Source of the DNA: Micromonospora endophytica
GTDB lineage: Bacteria > Actinomycetota > Actinomycetes > Mycobacteriales > Micromonosporaceae
DNA: 46,824 bases
Assembly: GCF_003236305.1 (NCBI RefSeq)
Contig: NZ_POTX01000017.1
Span: forward strand, 1 to 46,824
Direction: 5' to 3'
The notes below the pieces were generated by a model, which searched no databases, was not told where the DNA came from, and saw nothing but the letters and a program-made list of their open reading frames with translations. The position numbers and the translations under genes were made by a program. This document shows positions 17,131 through 25,377 of the stretch, piece after piece. Each line of letters begins with the position of its first letter. Within the stretch, counting starts at the first letter, position 1.

Positions 17131-17152
17131 CGTCACACGATCCGGCGTGACG
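17131..17152. promoter_or_regulatory. Inverted repeat in DUF418/TetR divergent region (candidate operator)
   Basis: CGTCAC at 17131-17136 and GTGACG at 17147-17152, 10 nt apart, in the 91-bp gap between the divergent DUF418 and TetR genes. Position and symmetry fit a TetR dimer, but the arms are short. Confidence 0.4.
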
Positions 17153-17177
17153 AAAAAACGGCCCCGGAGGGTGCGCC

Positions 17178-17972
17178 ATGAGTTGTGCCGAGTGCGCAGG
17201 CGAACTGCCGGTCGCGGTGGGCCGGGGCCGGCCACGGCGCTACTGCTCGCGGCGCTGCCAGGCCCGTGCGTACCGCAGACGCCGCGACCACGGCCCGACC
17301 ACCGCGTCCCGACGGCCCGCCGCGCCACCCACGCGCGACGGCCGCGACCCGGTGACCGTCGCGATCGCACTCGCCGACCAGCTCGGCATCGGCAGCGTCT
17401 CCATGCGGCTGCTCGCCGAGCGGGCCGGGCTCCCCGCCCACCTGCTGTACCGGCACGTACGCAGTCGCAGTGAGCTGCTCAGCGCCATGGCCGAGCAGGT
17501 CATCGACGCGCACCGGCCCGCTGTCGAGGTCGGCGCCGGGCGGGAGCCGCCGGCGGATCCACCGGCGCGGCTGGCCGCTCTCGCCCGCCACGAGTGGGCC
17601 ATGTACCGCAGGCATCCCTGGCTGCTGGGCGTCCTCGCCGGTGACCGGCCGCCGACCGGTCCCGCCGTGCTCGCCATGGTCGACCGCGTCGTGTCGGTGT
17701 TCACCGACGCCGGGCTCGATCCCGTGGCGGCGTACCGCGCGTACCTCGTCCTCAGTGGCTACGTCCAGGGCATGGCGTTGCTCATCGCCCGCCGGCCGAC
17801 CGGCACCGACTACCGCGCCTGGCGGTCGGCGACTCACCTTCGGCTCACCCGCACCGGTCGTCTCCGGCAGCGGCCGTGGTTGGCGGCGGCGAGTCAGACC
17901 AGTCCGGACAGAGACCTGGACACCTGGTTCGAGTTCGGTCTGGGCCGGATGCTCGACGGACTACTCCGGTAG
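17178..17972 (+). CDS. TetR-family regulator with N-terminal Cys cluster
   Basis: 264 aa. Residues 1-35 hold four cysteines in a C-x2-C...C-x3-C pattern (Cys3, 6, 23, 27) followed by a strongly basic run, as in a small zinc-ribbon or DNA-binding extension. The TetR helix-turn-helix follows (about 55-100: SVSMRLLAERAGLPAHLLYR), then a TetR_C_1-type ligand domain with a conserved WAMYRRHPWLLGVL segment. Start ATG with GGAGG at 17166-17170, spacing 7. It is divergent from the DUF418 gene and probably controls it and itself. The Cys-rich extension is known in some actinobacterial TetR proteins but has no assigned role. Confidence 0.88.
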   Translation: MSCAECAGELPVAVGRGRPRRYCSRRCQARAYRRRRDHGPTTASRRPAAPPTRDGRDPVTVAIALADQLGIGSVSMRLLAERAGLPAHLLYRHVRSRSELLSAMAEQVIDAHRPAVEVGAGREPPADPPARLAALARHEWAMYRRHPWLLGVLAGDRPPTGPAVLAMVDRVVSVFTDAGLDPVAAYRAYLVLSGYVQGMALLIARRPTGTDYRAWRSATHLRLTRTGRLRQRPWLAAASQTSPDRDLDTWFEFGLGRMLDGLLR

Positions 17973-18033
17973 TCAGCGGTCAGATGTTTCGTGGACATTT
18001 CGGACGAGTATCGGGGAAACTATTGACGATCAA

Positions 18034-18047
18034 TGTTAACGCTCACA
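18034..18047. promoter_or_regulatory. LacI-type operator candidate upstream of GH43
   Basis: TGTTAACGCTCACA, a 14-bp imperfect palindrome with a central CG (half-sites TGTTAAC and TGTGAGC agree at 5 of 7 positions), 38 bp upstream of the GH43 start. LacI-family sites in actinobacterial sugar operons commonly look like this. The palindromes near the LacI gene at 43356 have a different sequence, so another regulator may bind here. Confidence 0.4.
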
Positions 18048-18084
18048 GCATGAAGGGCCTGTGACCCCTGCGTCTGGAGCCGCT

Positions 18085-20592
18085 ATGCAGGTGCCCCTCG
18101 CTGCTGCTGTCAACTCACGCCCCCGGCCGGTCCGCGCTGCCGCCTTGTCGTCGGCCCTGAAACGTCTGTTCACTCCACGCAAACCGGCAGGCCGGCGGCG
18201 TACGATCTCGCTCGCCACGGTCTGCGCGTTGCTCGGCGCCGGGGTGGCGACCACCGGCGGCGCCGCGCACGCCGCCGCCGACGAATGGTCACCCCGTCCG
18301 GCGTACACCTCGACGGACCGGGGAGATGGTCGATACTCCGTGCCGCTGTTGCGCGCCGACGTGCCGGACATCGGCGTGGAACGGGTGCCGGCGGCCGAGA
18401 ACGACGAAGGCCGGGACATCTACTACATGATCAGCACGACCATGCACCTGAGCCCCGGTGCACCGATCATGAAGTCGTACGACCTGGTGAACTGGGAGAT
18501 CGTCAACTACGTCTTCGACCGGGCGAGCATCGGCGACTCGTTCTCCCTGCGCAACGGCCAGAACTCGTACGGCCAGGGCCAGTGGGCGTCGTCGCTGCGT
18601 TACCACGACGGCATGTTCTACGTCGCCTTCAACACCAACAACCTCGGCGGGGCGTACATCTACCGCACCGACGACATCGAGAACGGTGCCTGGCAGCGTA
18701 CGGCGCTCGGTCGTGGGCTGCACGATCCGTCGCTCTTCTTCGACCATGACGGCACGCCGTACATCTTCTACGGCAACGGGACCATCAGCGCGGTGCGGCT
18801 CAACGCCGGGTTGACCGCCGTCGTGCAGGACTACCCGAACGTCTTCAGCGCCAACGACTACGCCGGCCAGCCCTTCATCGGCGGCCTCTTCGAGGGCGCC
18901 CAGTTCTACTACATCGACGGGCACTACTACGTGGTTGTCATCACCTGGCCGGCCGGCCAGGGCCGGCAGGTGGTGATGCTCCGCTCGCCCGAACTGCTCG
19001 GCCGGCACACCTCGGGTGGTGTGAACACCTACGAGGCCCGAGGGGTGCTCAACTCCAACGGCTTCGCCCAGGGCAGCCTGGTGCCGATCGCCCGCGATGG
19101 TGGCGGCACCGACTGGCACGGCATGTTCTTCCGGGACACCTTCCCGATCGGGCGGATCCCGGCGCTCATCCCCGCCACCTGGCGCGACGGCTGGCCCACC
19201 TTCGGCAACAACGGCTCGGTGCCGGTGGAGGGACTGTTCGACAAGCCGATCCGGCTCAGCCCCGAGCAGGAGCGGTACGAGCGCCAGAAGAGCATCGTCT
19301 CCTCCGACGACTTCGCCAACGACGCCCCGCACAAGGCGTACCTGGACGAGGAGTGGACCACCTCGGACCCGGCGATCGCGGCGGAGATCGCGCCCAACGG
19401 GTCGCGGCTGGACATGACCTGGGAGTGGAACCACGCACCGGACAACAGGTACTGGTCGCTCACCGATCGCGCCGGCTGGCTGCGGTTGACCAACGGCAAG
19501 GTGGTGACCGGCAACTACGTCTACACCAAGCTCTCCAACCGGGCCGAGCTGGCCTGGTTCGAGGAGGCCCGCAACACGCTCTCGCAGCGTACGTTCGGGC
19601 CCCGGCAGTCGGCCGAGACCAAGATGGACATCTCCGGCATGCGTGACGGCGACGTCGCCGGGCTGGCCGCCTACAACCGTGGTTTCTCCTACGTCGCGGT
19701 GAAACGCTCCGGCGGCACGAACACCCTCGGTGTGGTCAACCGTGGGCAGCCGTTCGCGGTGAACCTCGACCAGGCGACGCTGGAGAACTTCCTGCCCGGC
19801 ACCACTGTCGACCTCGGCGCTGCCACCGAGGTGCACGTCAAGGCGGACCTCGACTTCGCCTCCCCGACCGGGCAGCTCTGGACCACCTTCCACTACAGCC
19901 TGGACGGGCTGACCTGGACCCAGTTGGGCAACCGGGTCGGCCCGCAGACCCTCGACGGCAGCCTCGCGCACTTCATGGGGCACCGCGTCGGCCTGTTCAA
20001 CTACGCCACCGGGAGCACCGGCGGGCACGTCGACTTCGACCACTACCTGCTCAGCGACACGCTCACCTCCCAGGGCCGCCCGCTGGACACCGGTGAACTC
20101 GACGCGGCCATCGCGTACGCGGGCACCCTCGACGAGGCCGACTACCCGGCGGACGCCTGGGCGGCGATGCGGGCCGCGCTCACCGCCGCGACAGCGGCAC
20201 GGGCCGGCCAGTTCGGCACCCAGAACCAGATCGACGCGCCGGAGCGGGCGCTCAGCTACCAGCTCGCCCGGCTCGGGGTGCTCCGCACCGAAACGCCCGA
20301 GCTGCCGGTCACGGTCACCGCCCAGGCGCGGTGTGTCGCCGGTACGGCGTACCTCGCCGTGCAGGCCCGCAACGACCACGACGCACCTGTGGACATCACG
20401 CTGGAGAGCACCTACGGCACGCGGTCGGTGCGCCAGGTCGCGCCGGGCGGCAACGCGTACCAGCAGTTCACCACCCGCACCGGCGCGGCAGCGGCCGGCA
20501 CGGCGACCGTCCGGGTCAGCGCAACGGTCGCCGGCCGGGACGTGACCACCGTCCGCACCACCGACTACCCCGCCAACACCTGCGGCGGTTGA
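18085..20592 (+). CDS. Secreted GH43 glycoside hydrolase (xylosidase/arabinofuranosidase type)
   Basis: 835 aa from the ATG at 18085 (GGAG at 18076-18079); a GTG at 18061 is an alternative. A long basic n-region precedes the signal core (ISLATVCALLGAGVATTGG, cleavage near GAAHA). The GH43 five-blade propeller covers about 75-400: catalytic base Asp95 in RADVPDIG, Asp214 in LHDPSLFF, acid Glu270 in GGLFEGAQFYY, so the triad is complete; YYMISTTMHLSPG suggests the GH43_12-like group. A beta-sandwich (about 415-670) resembles the GH43 C2 domain. Then come a helical segment (about 675-735) and a C-terminal module of about 95 residues with two Cys, shared with the next gene. Likely acts on arabinoxylan or xylo-oligomers outside the cell; exact substrate cannot be read. 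Confidence 0.9.
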   Translation: MQVPLAAAVNSRPRPVRAAALSSALKRLFTPRKPAGRRRTISLATVCALLGAGVATTGGAAHAAADEWSPRPAYTSTDRGDGRYSVPLLRADVPDIGVERVPAAENDEGRDIYYMISTTMHLSPGAPIMKSYDLVNWEIVNYVFDRASIGDSFSLRNGQNSYGQGQWASSLRYHDGMFYVAFNTNNLGGAYIYRTDDIENGAWQRTALGRGLHDPSLFFDHDGTPYIFYGNGTISAVRLNAGLTAVVQDYPNVFSANDYAGQPFIGGLFEGAQFYYIDGHYYVVVITWPAGQGRQVVMLRSPELLGRHTSGGVNTYEARGVLNSNGFAQGSLVPIARDGGGTDWHGMFFRDTFPIGRIPALIPATWRDGWPTFGNNGSVPVEGLFDKPIRLSPEQERYERQKSIVSSDDFANDAPHKAYLDEEWTTSDPAIAAEIAPNGSRLDMTWEWNHAPDNRYWSLTDRAGWLRLTNGKVVTGNYVYTKLSNRAELAWFEEARNTLSQRTFGPRQSAETKMDISGMRDGDVAGLAAYNRGFSYVAVKRSGGTNTLGVVNRGQPFAVNLDQATLENFLPGTTVDLGAATEVHVKADLDFASPTGQLWTTFHYSLDGLTWTQLGNRVGPQTLDGSLAHFMGHRVGLFNYATGSTGGHVDFDHYLLSDTLTSQGRPLDTGELDAAIAYAGTLDEADYPADAWAAMRAALTAATAARAGQFGTQNQIDAPERALSYQLARLGVLRTETPELPVTVTAQARCVAGTAYLAVQARNDHDAPVDITLESTYGTRSVRQVAPGGNAYQQFTTRTGAAAAGTATVRVSATVAGRDVTTVRTTDYPANTCGG

Positions 20593-20607
20593 CCGCCCAC
20601 CTGATCT

Positions 20608-20643
20608 GCCCCGGGGCCGGAATTCCCACGCCGGCCCCGGGGC
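20608..20643 (+). terminator. Intercistronic GC hairpin between GH43 genes
   Basis: A perfect 13-bp stem, GCCCCGGGGCCGG at 20608-20620 and its complement at 20631-20643, loop of 10 nt. It ends 42 bp before the next start, so it may be a partial terminator that sets the ratio of the two enzymes. Confidence 0.7.
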
Positions 20644-20685
20644 GCCGATGAACTCCCCTGCCCGTCACCACCAAGGAGGACATCT

Positions 20686-23100
20686 GTGACACCACGCCTG
20701 CGCAGGGCACCCCGACGGCGGGCCGCCGCGATCGCGACGGCCGGCGTACTGCTCGCCGGATTCCTCTCGGCGGCACCGGCCGCGGCCGCCGACACCGACC
20801 TCATCGTCAACGGCGGCTTCGAGAACGGCCTGACCAGCTGGTTCGTGAACAACGGCAACGCGACCGACGGCGCCACCCTCGCACCCACCACGGACGCCTA
20901 CTCCGGCGCCAGCGCGGTGCGGGTGACCAACCGGCAGACCACCGGCTCCGGCCCGATGCAGGATCTCTCCGGCAAGGTGCAGGCCGGACAGACGTACGCC
21001 CTCACCGCCCGGATCAAGTACGACAACCCGGCCAGCCCCGCGACGAAGCAGTTCTTCGCCACCATGCACTACGGCGGCGGCACCTACACCAACCTGGTCA
21101 GCGTGACCGCGAACCGGGGACAGTGGGCGCAGTTCAACGGGCAGTTCACCATCCCGTCCGGACAGAACGTGTCGACGGCGCGGCTGTTCTTCGAGACGCC
21201 CTGGACCAGCACGCCGTCGACCGCTCCGGAGACCCACCTGATGGACTTCACCCTCGACGACGTGTCAGTGGTCGGCGCCGCGCCGCCCGCCCAGCCGTCG
21301 AAGACCATCGAGGTCGTCGGCAAGCGGCCCGGCGAGCACAACCCGTTGATCGGGCACAAGTTCGGCGCCGACGGCTTCGGCTTCGTGCACGACGGCCGGG
21401 TGTACATGTACATGACGAACGACACGCAGGGCTACGCGCCCAACCCGACCACAGGCGTGTCACCGGGCATCAACTACGGCGACATCAACCAGATCACCCT
21501 GATCTCCACCACGGACATGGTGAACTGGACGGACCACGGCGAGATCCCGGTCGCCGGCCCGAACGGCGTGGCACCCTTCACCAACAACTCGTGGGCCCCC
21601 GGCATGGCCAAGAAGGTGGTGAACGGGCAGGAGAAGTTCTTCCTCTACTACGCCAACGGCGGCGGGTCCAGCAACGTGATCACCGGTGCCTCGCCGCTCG
21701 GCCCGTGGACCAGCGAGCGCACCAGCACGCTCATCGACGGACGCACCCCGGGTGCGGAGGCGGTCGCCTGGAAGTTCGACCCGGCACCGCTGGTGGACGC
21801 CGACGGCGAGGCGTACCTCTACTTCGGTGGCGGTCCCGCGTCGACGAGCATGCCGCCGGCCGAGCGCTTCAACAACCCGAAGAACCTGCGGGCGATCAAG
21901 CTCGGTGACGACATGGTGTCGACCGAGGGCACGGCGGCGGTGGTGGACGCTCCGGTGGCCTTCGAGGCGGCCCAGGTGTTCACCCGCGACGGCAAGTACT
22001 ACCTGTCGTACTCGTCGCACTTCGGCGGCAACGACTTCGGCGGCAACCAGACGCCGCTGCCCGGCTACCCCGGCGGCGGCCAGATCGGCTACATGATCTC
22101 CGACGACCCGATGTCGTGGCCGAAGGAGACCTACGCCGGGGTGCTCTTCCCGAACCAGTCGCAGTTCTTCGGCACCGGCACCGGCGGCAACAACCACCAG
22201 TCGGTCTTCGAGTACGAGGGCAAGTACTACTTCACGTACCACGCCCCGACGCTGAACAAGCGGATCAACGGCGACACCACCCAGGGCTACCGCAGCCCGC
22301 ACATCCAGGAATTGGCGTTCCACGCCGACGGCACCATCCAGCAGGTCGTCGGCACCTACGCCGGCGTCTCGCAGGTGCGCGACTTCGACCCGTACCGGGT
22401 GTTCGAGGCGGAGACGTTCGGCTGGAGCAAGGGCGTGGCGACCGCGAAAATCGACGGCGGGTCCGCCCAGTTCGGCGCCACCGCGCCGAACCTGGTGGTC
22501 CGCGACATCGACAACGGCGACTGGACGGCGCTCTCGTCGGTCGACTTCGGCGAGGGTGCCCAGAGCGTGACGGCGAAGGTCCGCCCGCTGGTGGCCGGCG
22601 GAAAGATCGAGATCCGCCTCGACGAGGCGACCGGACCGGTGGTCGGGACCATCCCGGTCGACGCGCCGATCGGCCAGTGGACGGAGCTGACCGCGTCACT
22701 CGACGGCGTGGCCGGCGTACACGACGTCTACTTCACCTACTCCGGCCCGCAGGGTGCGGACCTGTTCGAGATCGACACCTGGTCCTTCGAGGCCGGGTCC
22801 GCCGCCGAACTGCCGGTCGAGGTCAGCGCCCAGGCGCGCTGCGTCGCCGGCAAGGCGTACGTCGCCGTGCAGGCCCGCAACGCCCACGACGCGCCGGTCG
22901 ACGTGACGCTGGAGACGGCGCACGGCGAGCGGTCGGTGCCGAACGTGGCGCCGGGCGCCAACGCGTACCAGCAGTTCGCCACCCGTACGGCGGCGGTCGA
23001 GGGCGGCACGGTGACCGTACGCGCCAGCGGAGAGATCGGTGGCCGGGACGTGACGAGCGTCCGCACCGCCGCACACTCCGGCGTCGACTGCGCCGGTTGA
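20686..23100 (+). CDS. Secreted multimodular GH43 arabinofuranohydrolase-like enzyme
   Basis: 804 aa. GTG start with a very strong AAGGAGGA at 20673-20680, spacing 5. Modules: signal peptide (cleavage near residue 35), CBM4/9/22-like domain (about 38-197, NGGFENGLTSWF start), GH43 propeller (about 205-555), CBM6-like domain (about 568-700, YRVFEAETFGWSKG start), and the two-Cys C-terminal module (about 706-804) shared with the previous gene. The GH43 triad is visible: Asp229 in GADGFGF, Asp365 in KFDPAPLV, Glu427 in AFEAAQVF. The order resembles arabinoxylan arabinofuranohydrolases (XynD type), which remove arabinose from xylan; this is family inference. It forms an operon with the following WxL-like gene, 23 bp away. 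Confidence 0.92.
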   Translation: MTPRLRRAPRRRAAAIATAGVLLAGFLSAAPAAAADTDLIVNGGFENGLTSWFVNNGNATDGATLAPTTDAYSGASAVRVTNRQTTGSGPMQDLSGKVQAGQTYALTARIKYDNPASPATKQFFATMHYGGGTYTNLVSVTANRGQWAQFNGQFTIPSGQNVSTARLFFETPWTSTPSTAPETHLMDFTLDDVSVVGAAPPAQPSKTIEVVGKRPGEHNPLIGHKFGADGFGFVHDGRVYMYMTNDTQGYAPNPTTGVSPGINYGDINQITLISTTDMVNWTDHGEIPVAGPNGVAPFTNNSWAPGMAKKVVNGQEKFFLYYANGGGSSNVITGASPLGPWTSERTSTLIDGRTPGAEAVAWKFDPAPLVDADGEAYLYFGGGPASTSMPPAERFNNPKNLRAIKLGDDMVSTEGTAAVVDAPVAFEAAQVFTRDGKYYLSYSSHFGGNDFGGNQTPLPGYPGGGQIGYMISDDPMSWPKETYAGVLFPNQSQFFGTGTGGNNHQSVFEYEGKYYFTYHAPTLNKRINGDTTQGYRSPHIQELAFHADGTIQQVVGTYAGVSQVRDFDPYRVFEAETFGWSKGVATAKIDGGSAQFGATAPNLVVRDIDNGDWTALSSVDFGEGAQSVTAKVRPLVAGGKIEIRLDEATGPVVGTIPVDAPIGQWTELTASLDGVAGVHDVYFTYSGPQGADLFEIDTWSFEAGSAAELPVEVSAQARCVAGKAYVAVQARNAHDAPVDVTLETAHGERSVPNVAPGANAYQQFATRTAAVEGGTVTVRASGEIGGRDVTSVRTAAHSGVDCAG

Positions 23101-23123
23101 GAACTGACAAACGGAGCGTGGGG

Positions 23124-23747
23124 ATGAAGAAGCGCAAGCTGTTCGCGTCGGTGGCCGCCGGAGCGATGGTGATCGGCTCGGTGGCGGCCGCCGCGCCGGC
23201 CTCGGCCGAGCCGGGGGACAACGCCGACGTCGAGGTGACCGTCGACATCGAGGAGATCACCGAGCCGGGTGTCCTGGCCCTGTCGGTGGCCGGTGACTCG
23301 GTGGCGTTGGCCGAGGACGGGTCGACGCTGCTGGTGCGCCAGTTCGTGGGCACGTTGCCGACGGTGACGGTGACCGACACGCGTACCGCTGACGAGGTGC
23401 CGGCGGGTGCGGCGTGGGCGGTGCTGGGTTCGGCGTCGGACTTCGTCGGTGCCGCCGGTCAGGAGCCGATCGGCGCCGGTCACCTGGGTTGGCGGCCGAA
23501 GCTGCTCGACGGTGGCGACACCGGCCTGGTCAGCGAGGGTGAAGAGGTGGTGACGGTCGTCGACGAGCCCACCCAGCCGGGTAACAACGTGGGTCTGGTG
23601 GACCAGGAGTTGCTGGTCTCGACGTTCGACTCGGGCGCGGTGGCCGGTGGCGAGTACACCGTCAACGCTGAGTTGTTCCTGCGTACGCCGGCTGATGTCG
23701 CGGCGGGTGAGTATGCCTCGACGTTGACCCTGTCCCTGTTCGAGTGA
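23124..23747 (+). CDS. Secreted WxL-like cell-surface protein
   Basis: 207 aa, with signal peptide (MKKRKLFASVAAGAM, cleavage at PASA, residue 28). The mature part is rich in V, T, D and E: VDIEEITEPGVLALSV, LPTVTVTDTR, AWAVLGSASDF, HLGWRPKLLDGG and ending STLTLSLFE. This resembles actinobacterial secreted proteins with a WxL-like beta-sandwich, a domain that binds peptidoglycan in Firmicutes; only part of the WxL signature is present. ATG with GGAG at 23113-23116, spacing 7; longer open frames upstream are shadows of the GH43 gene. Directly downstream of the GH43 gene and followed by a strong terminator, so it may help hold the enzymes at the surface; this is inference. Confidence 0.8.
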   Translation: MKKRKLFASVAAGAMVIGSVAAAAPASAEPGDNADVEVTVDIEEITEPGVLALSVAGDSVALAEDGSTLLVRQFVGTLPTVTVTDTRTADEVPAGAAWAVLGSASDFVGAAGQEPIGAGHLGWRPKLLDGGDTGLVSEGEEVVTVVDEPTQPGNNVGLVDQELLVSTFDSGAVAGGEYTVNAELFLRTPADVAAGEYASTLTLSLFE

Positions 23748-23753
23748 CCCCGG

Positions 23754-23787
23754 GGTGAGGGCCGCCGCTGTCGCGGCGGCCCTCACC
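23754..23787 (+). terminator. Strong GC-rich terminator hairpin
   Basis: A 15-bp perfect stem with a TGTC loop at 23769-23772, starting 6 bp after the WxL-like stop codon. It closes the GH43-GH43-WxL operon. Confidence 0.88.
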
Positions 23788-23859
23788 GATTCCGCTTCTT
23801 CCCGGCAATCCCGCGTCGGTGGACGCAACCAACTGGGGGTCGGGTGCGTCCAAGCCGGC

Positions 23860-24753
23860 ATGAGAACTTCCCGAAGCGGGTGGCTGGCCCTGGTGCCCCT
23901 GCTGATGTTGACGGCATCGGCTTGCGGCCAGCAGGGTGACGCCGCAGGTGCCGGTGATGCCGGCACGCCTGAGATGTCCTATTCCGCCGACACCCTGGTG
24001 TTCCGGATGGATTATGTGGGCGGGTTCGTCACCCCGGCCATGCGCGCCACCCGCCTGCCCGCGATAAGCGTCTACGGCGACGGTCGCGTGATCAGCGAGG
24101 GGCCGGTCACCCTGGCCTACCCTGGACCGGCACTGCCCAACCTCCAGCAGGGCACGATCAGTGCCGACGAGGTGGCGAAGCTGGTCGAGGCGGCGCGTGC
24201 CGCCGGGGTGGGCACGGTCGGCGACCTCGGCACCCCACCGGTCGCCGACGTCCCGTCGACCCGGTTCATCGTCTTCGCCCCGGGTGGCGTGGAGGAGTTG
24301 GAGGTCAACGCCCTGGCGGTGGGGGGCGACGGCAACCCGGCCGCCAACGAAGGACTGACCGCCGACCAGCGCACCGCCCGGGACAAGTTGCGCCAGTTCG
24401 CCGATTCGTTGACAAGCGACAGCGGCCCGCTCGCCAGCGCACACGCCGCCAGCCAGCCGTACGCGCCCACCGCCGTCGCGGCGGTCGCCGAGCCGTGGGT
24501 CGCCAACCCGGAAGCCGGGAAGCAGCCCGAGGTGGCCTGGCCGGGACCGGCCCTGCCCGGCGCCGAAGTCGGCAAGGACCTGGGGCTCGGCTGCGTGACG
24601 GTCACCGGTGACCAGGCGCAGGAGCTGTTGACCGCCGCCGCCGACGCCACCGCGGTGACCCCGTGGGTCTCGGACGGCAAGCGGTGGACGGTCACCCTGC
24701 GGCCGCTGCTGCCCGACGAGACCGACTGCGCCGACCTCGCGAACAACGGCTGA
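23860..24753 (+). CDS. Putative lipoprotein, unknown
   Basis: 297 aa. The lipobox LTASAC puts the lipidated Cys at residue 22 after a short signal (MRTSRSGWLALVPLLM). The rest is soluble, starting YSADTLVFRMDYVGGFVTP, with a repeated pattern of sheet-forming segments (ISVYGDGRVI, TRFIVFAPGGVEELEV) and two cysteines near the end (GCVTVTGD and DETDCADL) that could form a disulfide. Similar lipoproteins occur widely in actinobacteria without known function. Start ATG at 23860; the upstream open frame overlaps the terminator, so I exclude it. No good ribosome binding site is seen. Confidence 0.82.
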   Translation: MRTSRSGWLALVPLLMLTASACGQQGDAAGAGDAGTPEMSYSADTLVFRMDYVGGFVTPAMRATRLPAISVYGDGRVISEGPVTLAYPGPALPNLQQGTISADEVAKLVEAARAAGVGTVGDLGTPPVADVPSTRFIVFAPGGVEELEVNALAVGGDGNPAANEGLTADQRTARDKLRQFADSLTSDSGPLASAHAASQPYAPTAVAAVAEPWVANPEAGKQPEVAWPGPALPGAEVGKDLGLGCVTVTGDQAQELLTAAADATAVTPWVSDGKRWTVTLRPLLPDETDCADLANNG

Positions 24754-24760
24754 CCGGGTA

Positions 24761-24798
24761 CGCCGGGCGGCCGGTCCTGGGGGACCGGCCGCCCGGCG
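24761..24798 (+). terminator. Strong GC-rich terminator hairpin
   Basis: A 17-bp perfect stem (24761-24777 with 24782-24798) and a 4-nt loop, 8 bp after the lipoprotein stop codon. It isolates the lipoprotein gene from the kinase gene downstream. Confidence 0.9.
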
Positions 24799-24832
24799 GT
24801 GCGCTGGCACGGACCGTCTAGGCTGCCGCGCG

Positions 24833-25360
24833 ATGAACGCGCCCTCCCGCATCCTGATCTACGGGGTCCACGGTTCCGGCAAGTCGACGCTCGCGGAAAC
24901 GCTTGCCCAACGGCTCGGCCTGCCCTGGTATCCGGTCGACGACCTGCTCTGGGAGCCCGGCTGGGTCGAGGTGCCGGTCCCGGTGCAGCGAGACCGGATC
25001 GAGGCGATCTGTCGCCGGGACCGCTGGATCCTCGACGGTTCCTACCACGGCTGGCGGGACGTCCCGCTGGCCCGCGCCGACCTGGTCATCGGCCTGGACT
25101 ATCCGCGTGGGCTCTCCTTCCGGCGGTTGTGGCGGCGCACCATGCGCCGGCTGTCGACGGGGGAGGAGATCTGCAACGGCAACCGCGAGTCGCTGGGCAG
25201 CGTGCTCTCCTGGGACTCCGTGCTGCGCTGGCATCTCACCGGGTACGCCCGGGAACGGGCCCGGATGCGGGCCTGGCACGCCGACCCGGCCGGACCGCCG
25301 GTGCTGCTCTTCGACACCCCCGAGGCGCTGGAAAGCTGGTTGGCCGGGCTACCCCGTTGA
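24833..25360 (+). CDS. P-loop kinase-like protein (FlaR/adenylate kinase-like)
   Basis: 175 aa. Walker A GVHGSGKST at residues 11-19, followed by a short, topology-modulation (FlaR)-like pattern: LPWYPVDDLLWEPGW near 31-45, RDRWILDGSYHGWR near 62, and LDYPRGLSFRRLWRRTMRR near 88. The size and motifs fit the small nucleotide-kinase-like family; the actual phosphate acceptor is unknown. ATG start, weak ribosome binding site. It is convergent with the LLM oxidoreductase gene, 17 bp apart; a 5-bp hairpin (25361-25374) may end transcription on both sides. Confidence 0.87.
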   Translation: MNAPSRILIYGVHGSGKSTLAETLAQRLGLPWYPVDDLLWEPGWVEVPVPVQRDRIEAICRRDRWILDGSYHGWRDVPLARADLVIGLDYPRGLSFRRLWRRTMRRLSTGEEICNGNRESLGSVLSWDSVLRWHLTGYARERARMRAWHADPAGPPVLLFDTPEALESWLAGLPR

Positions 25361-25377
25361 GACCCGGCGGGGTCGGG

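Noticed and set aside
18289-20379. 696-aa minus-strand frame opposite GH43
   Set aside because: No recognisable motif; the plus-strand GH43 triad is complete.
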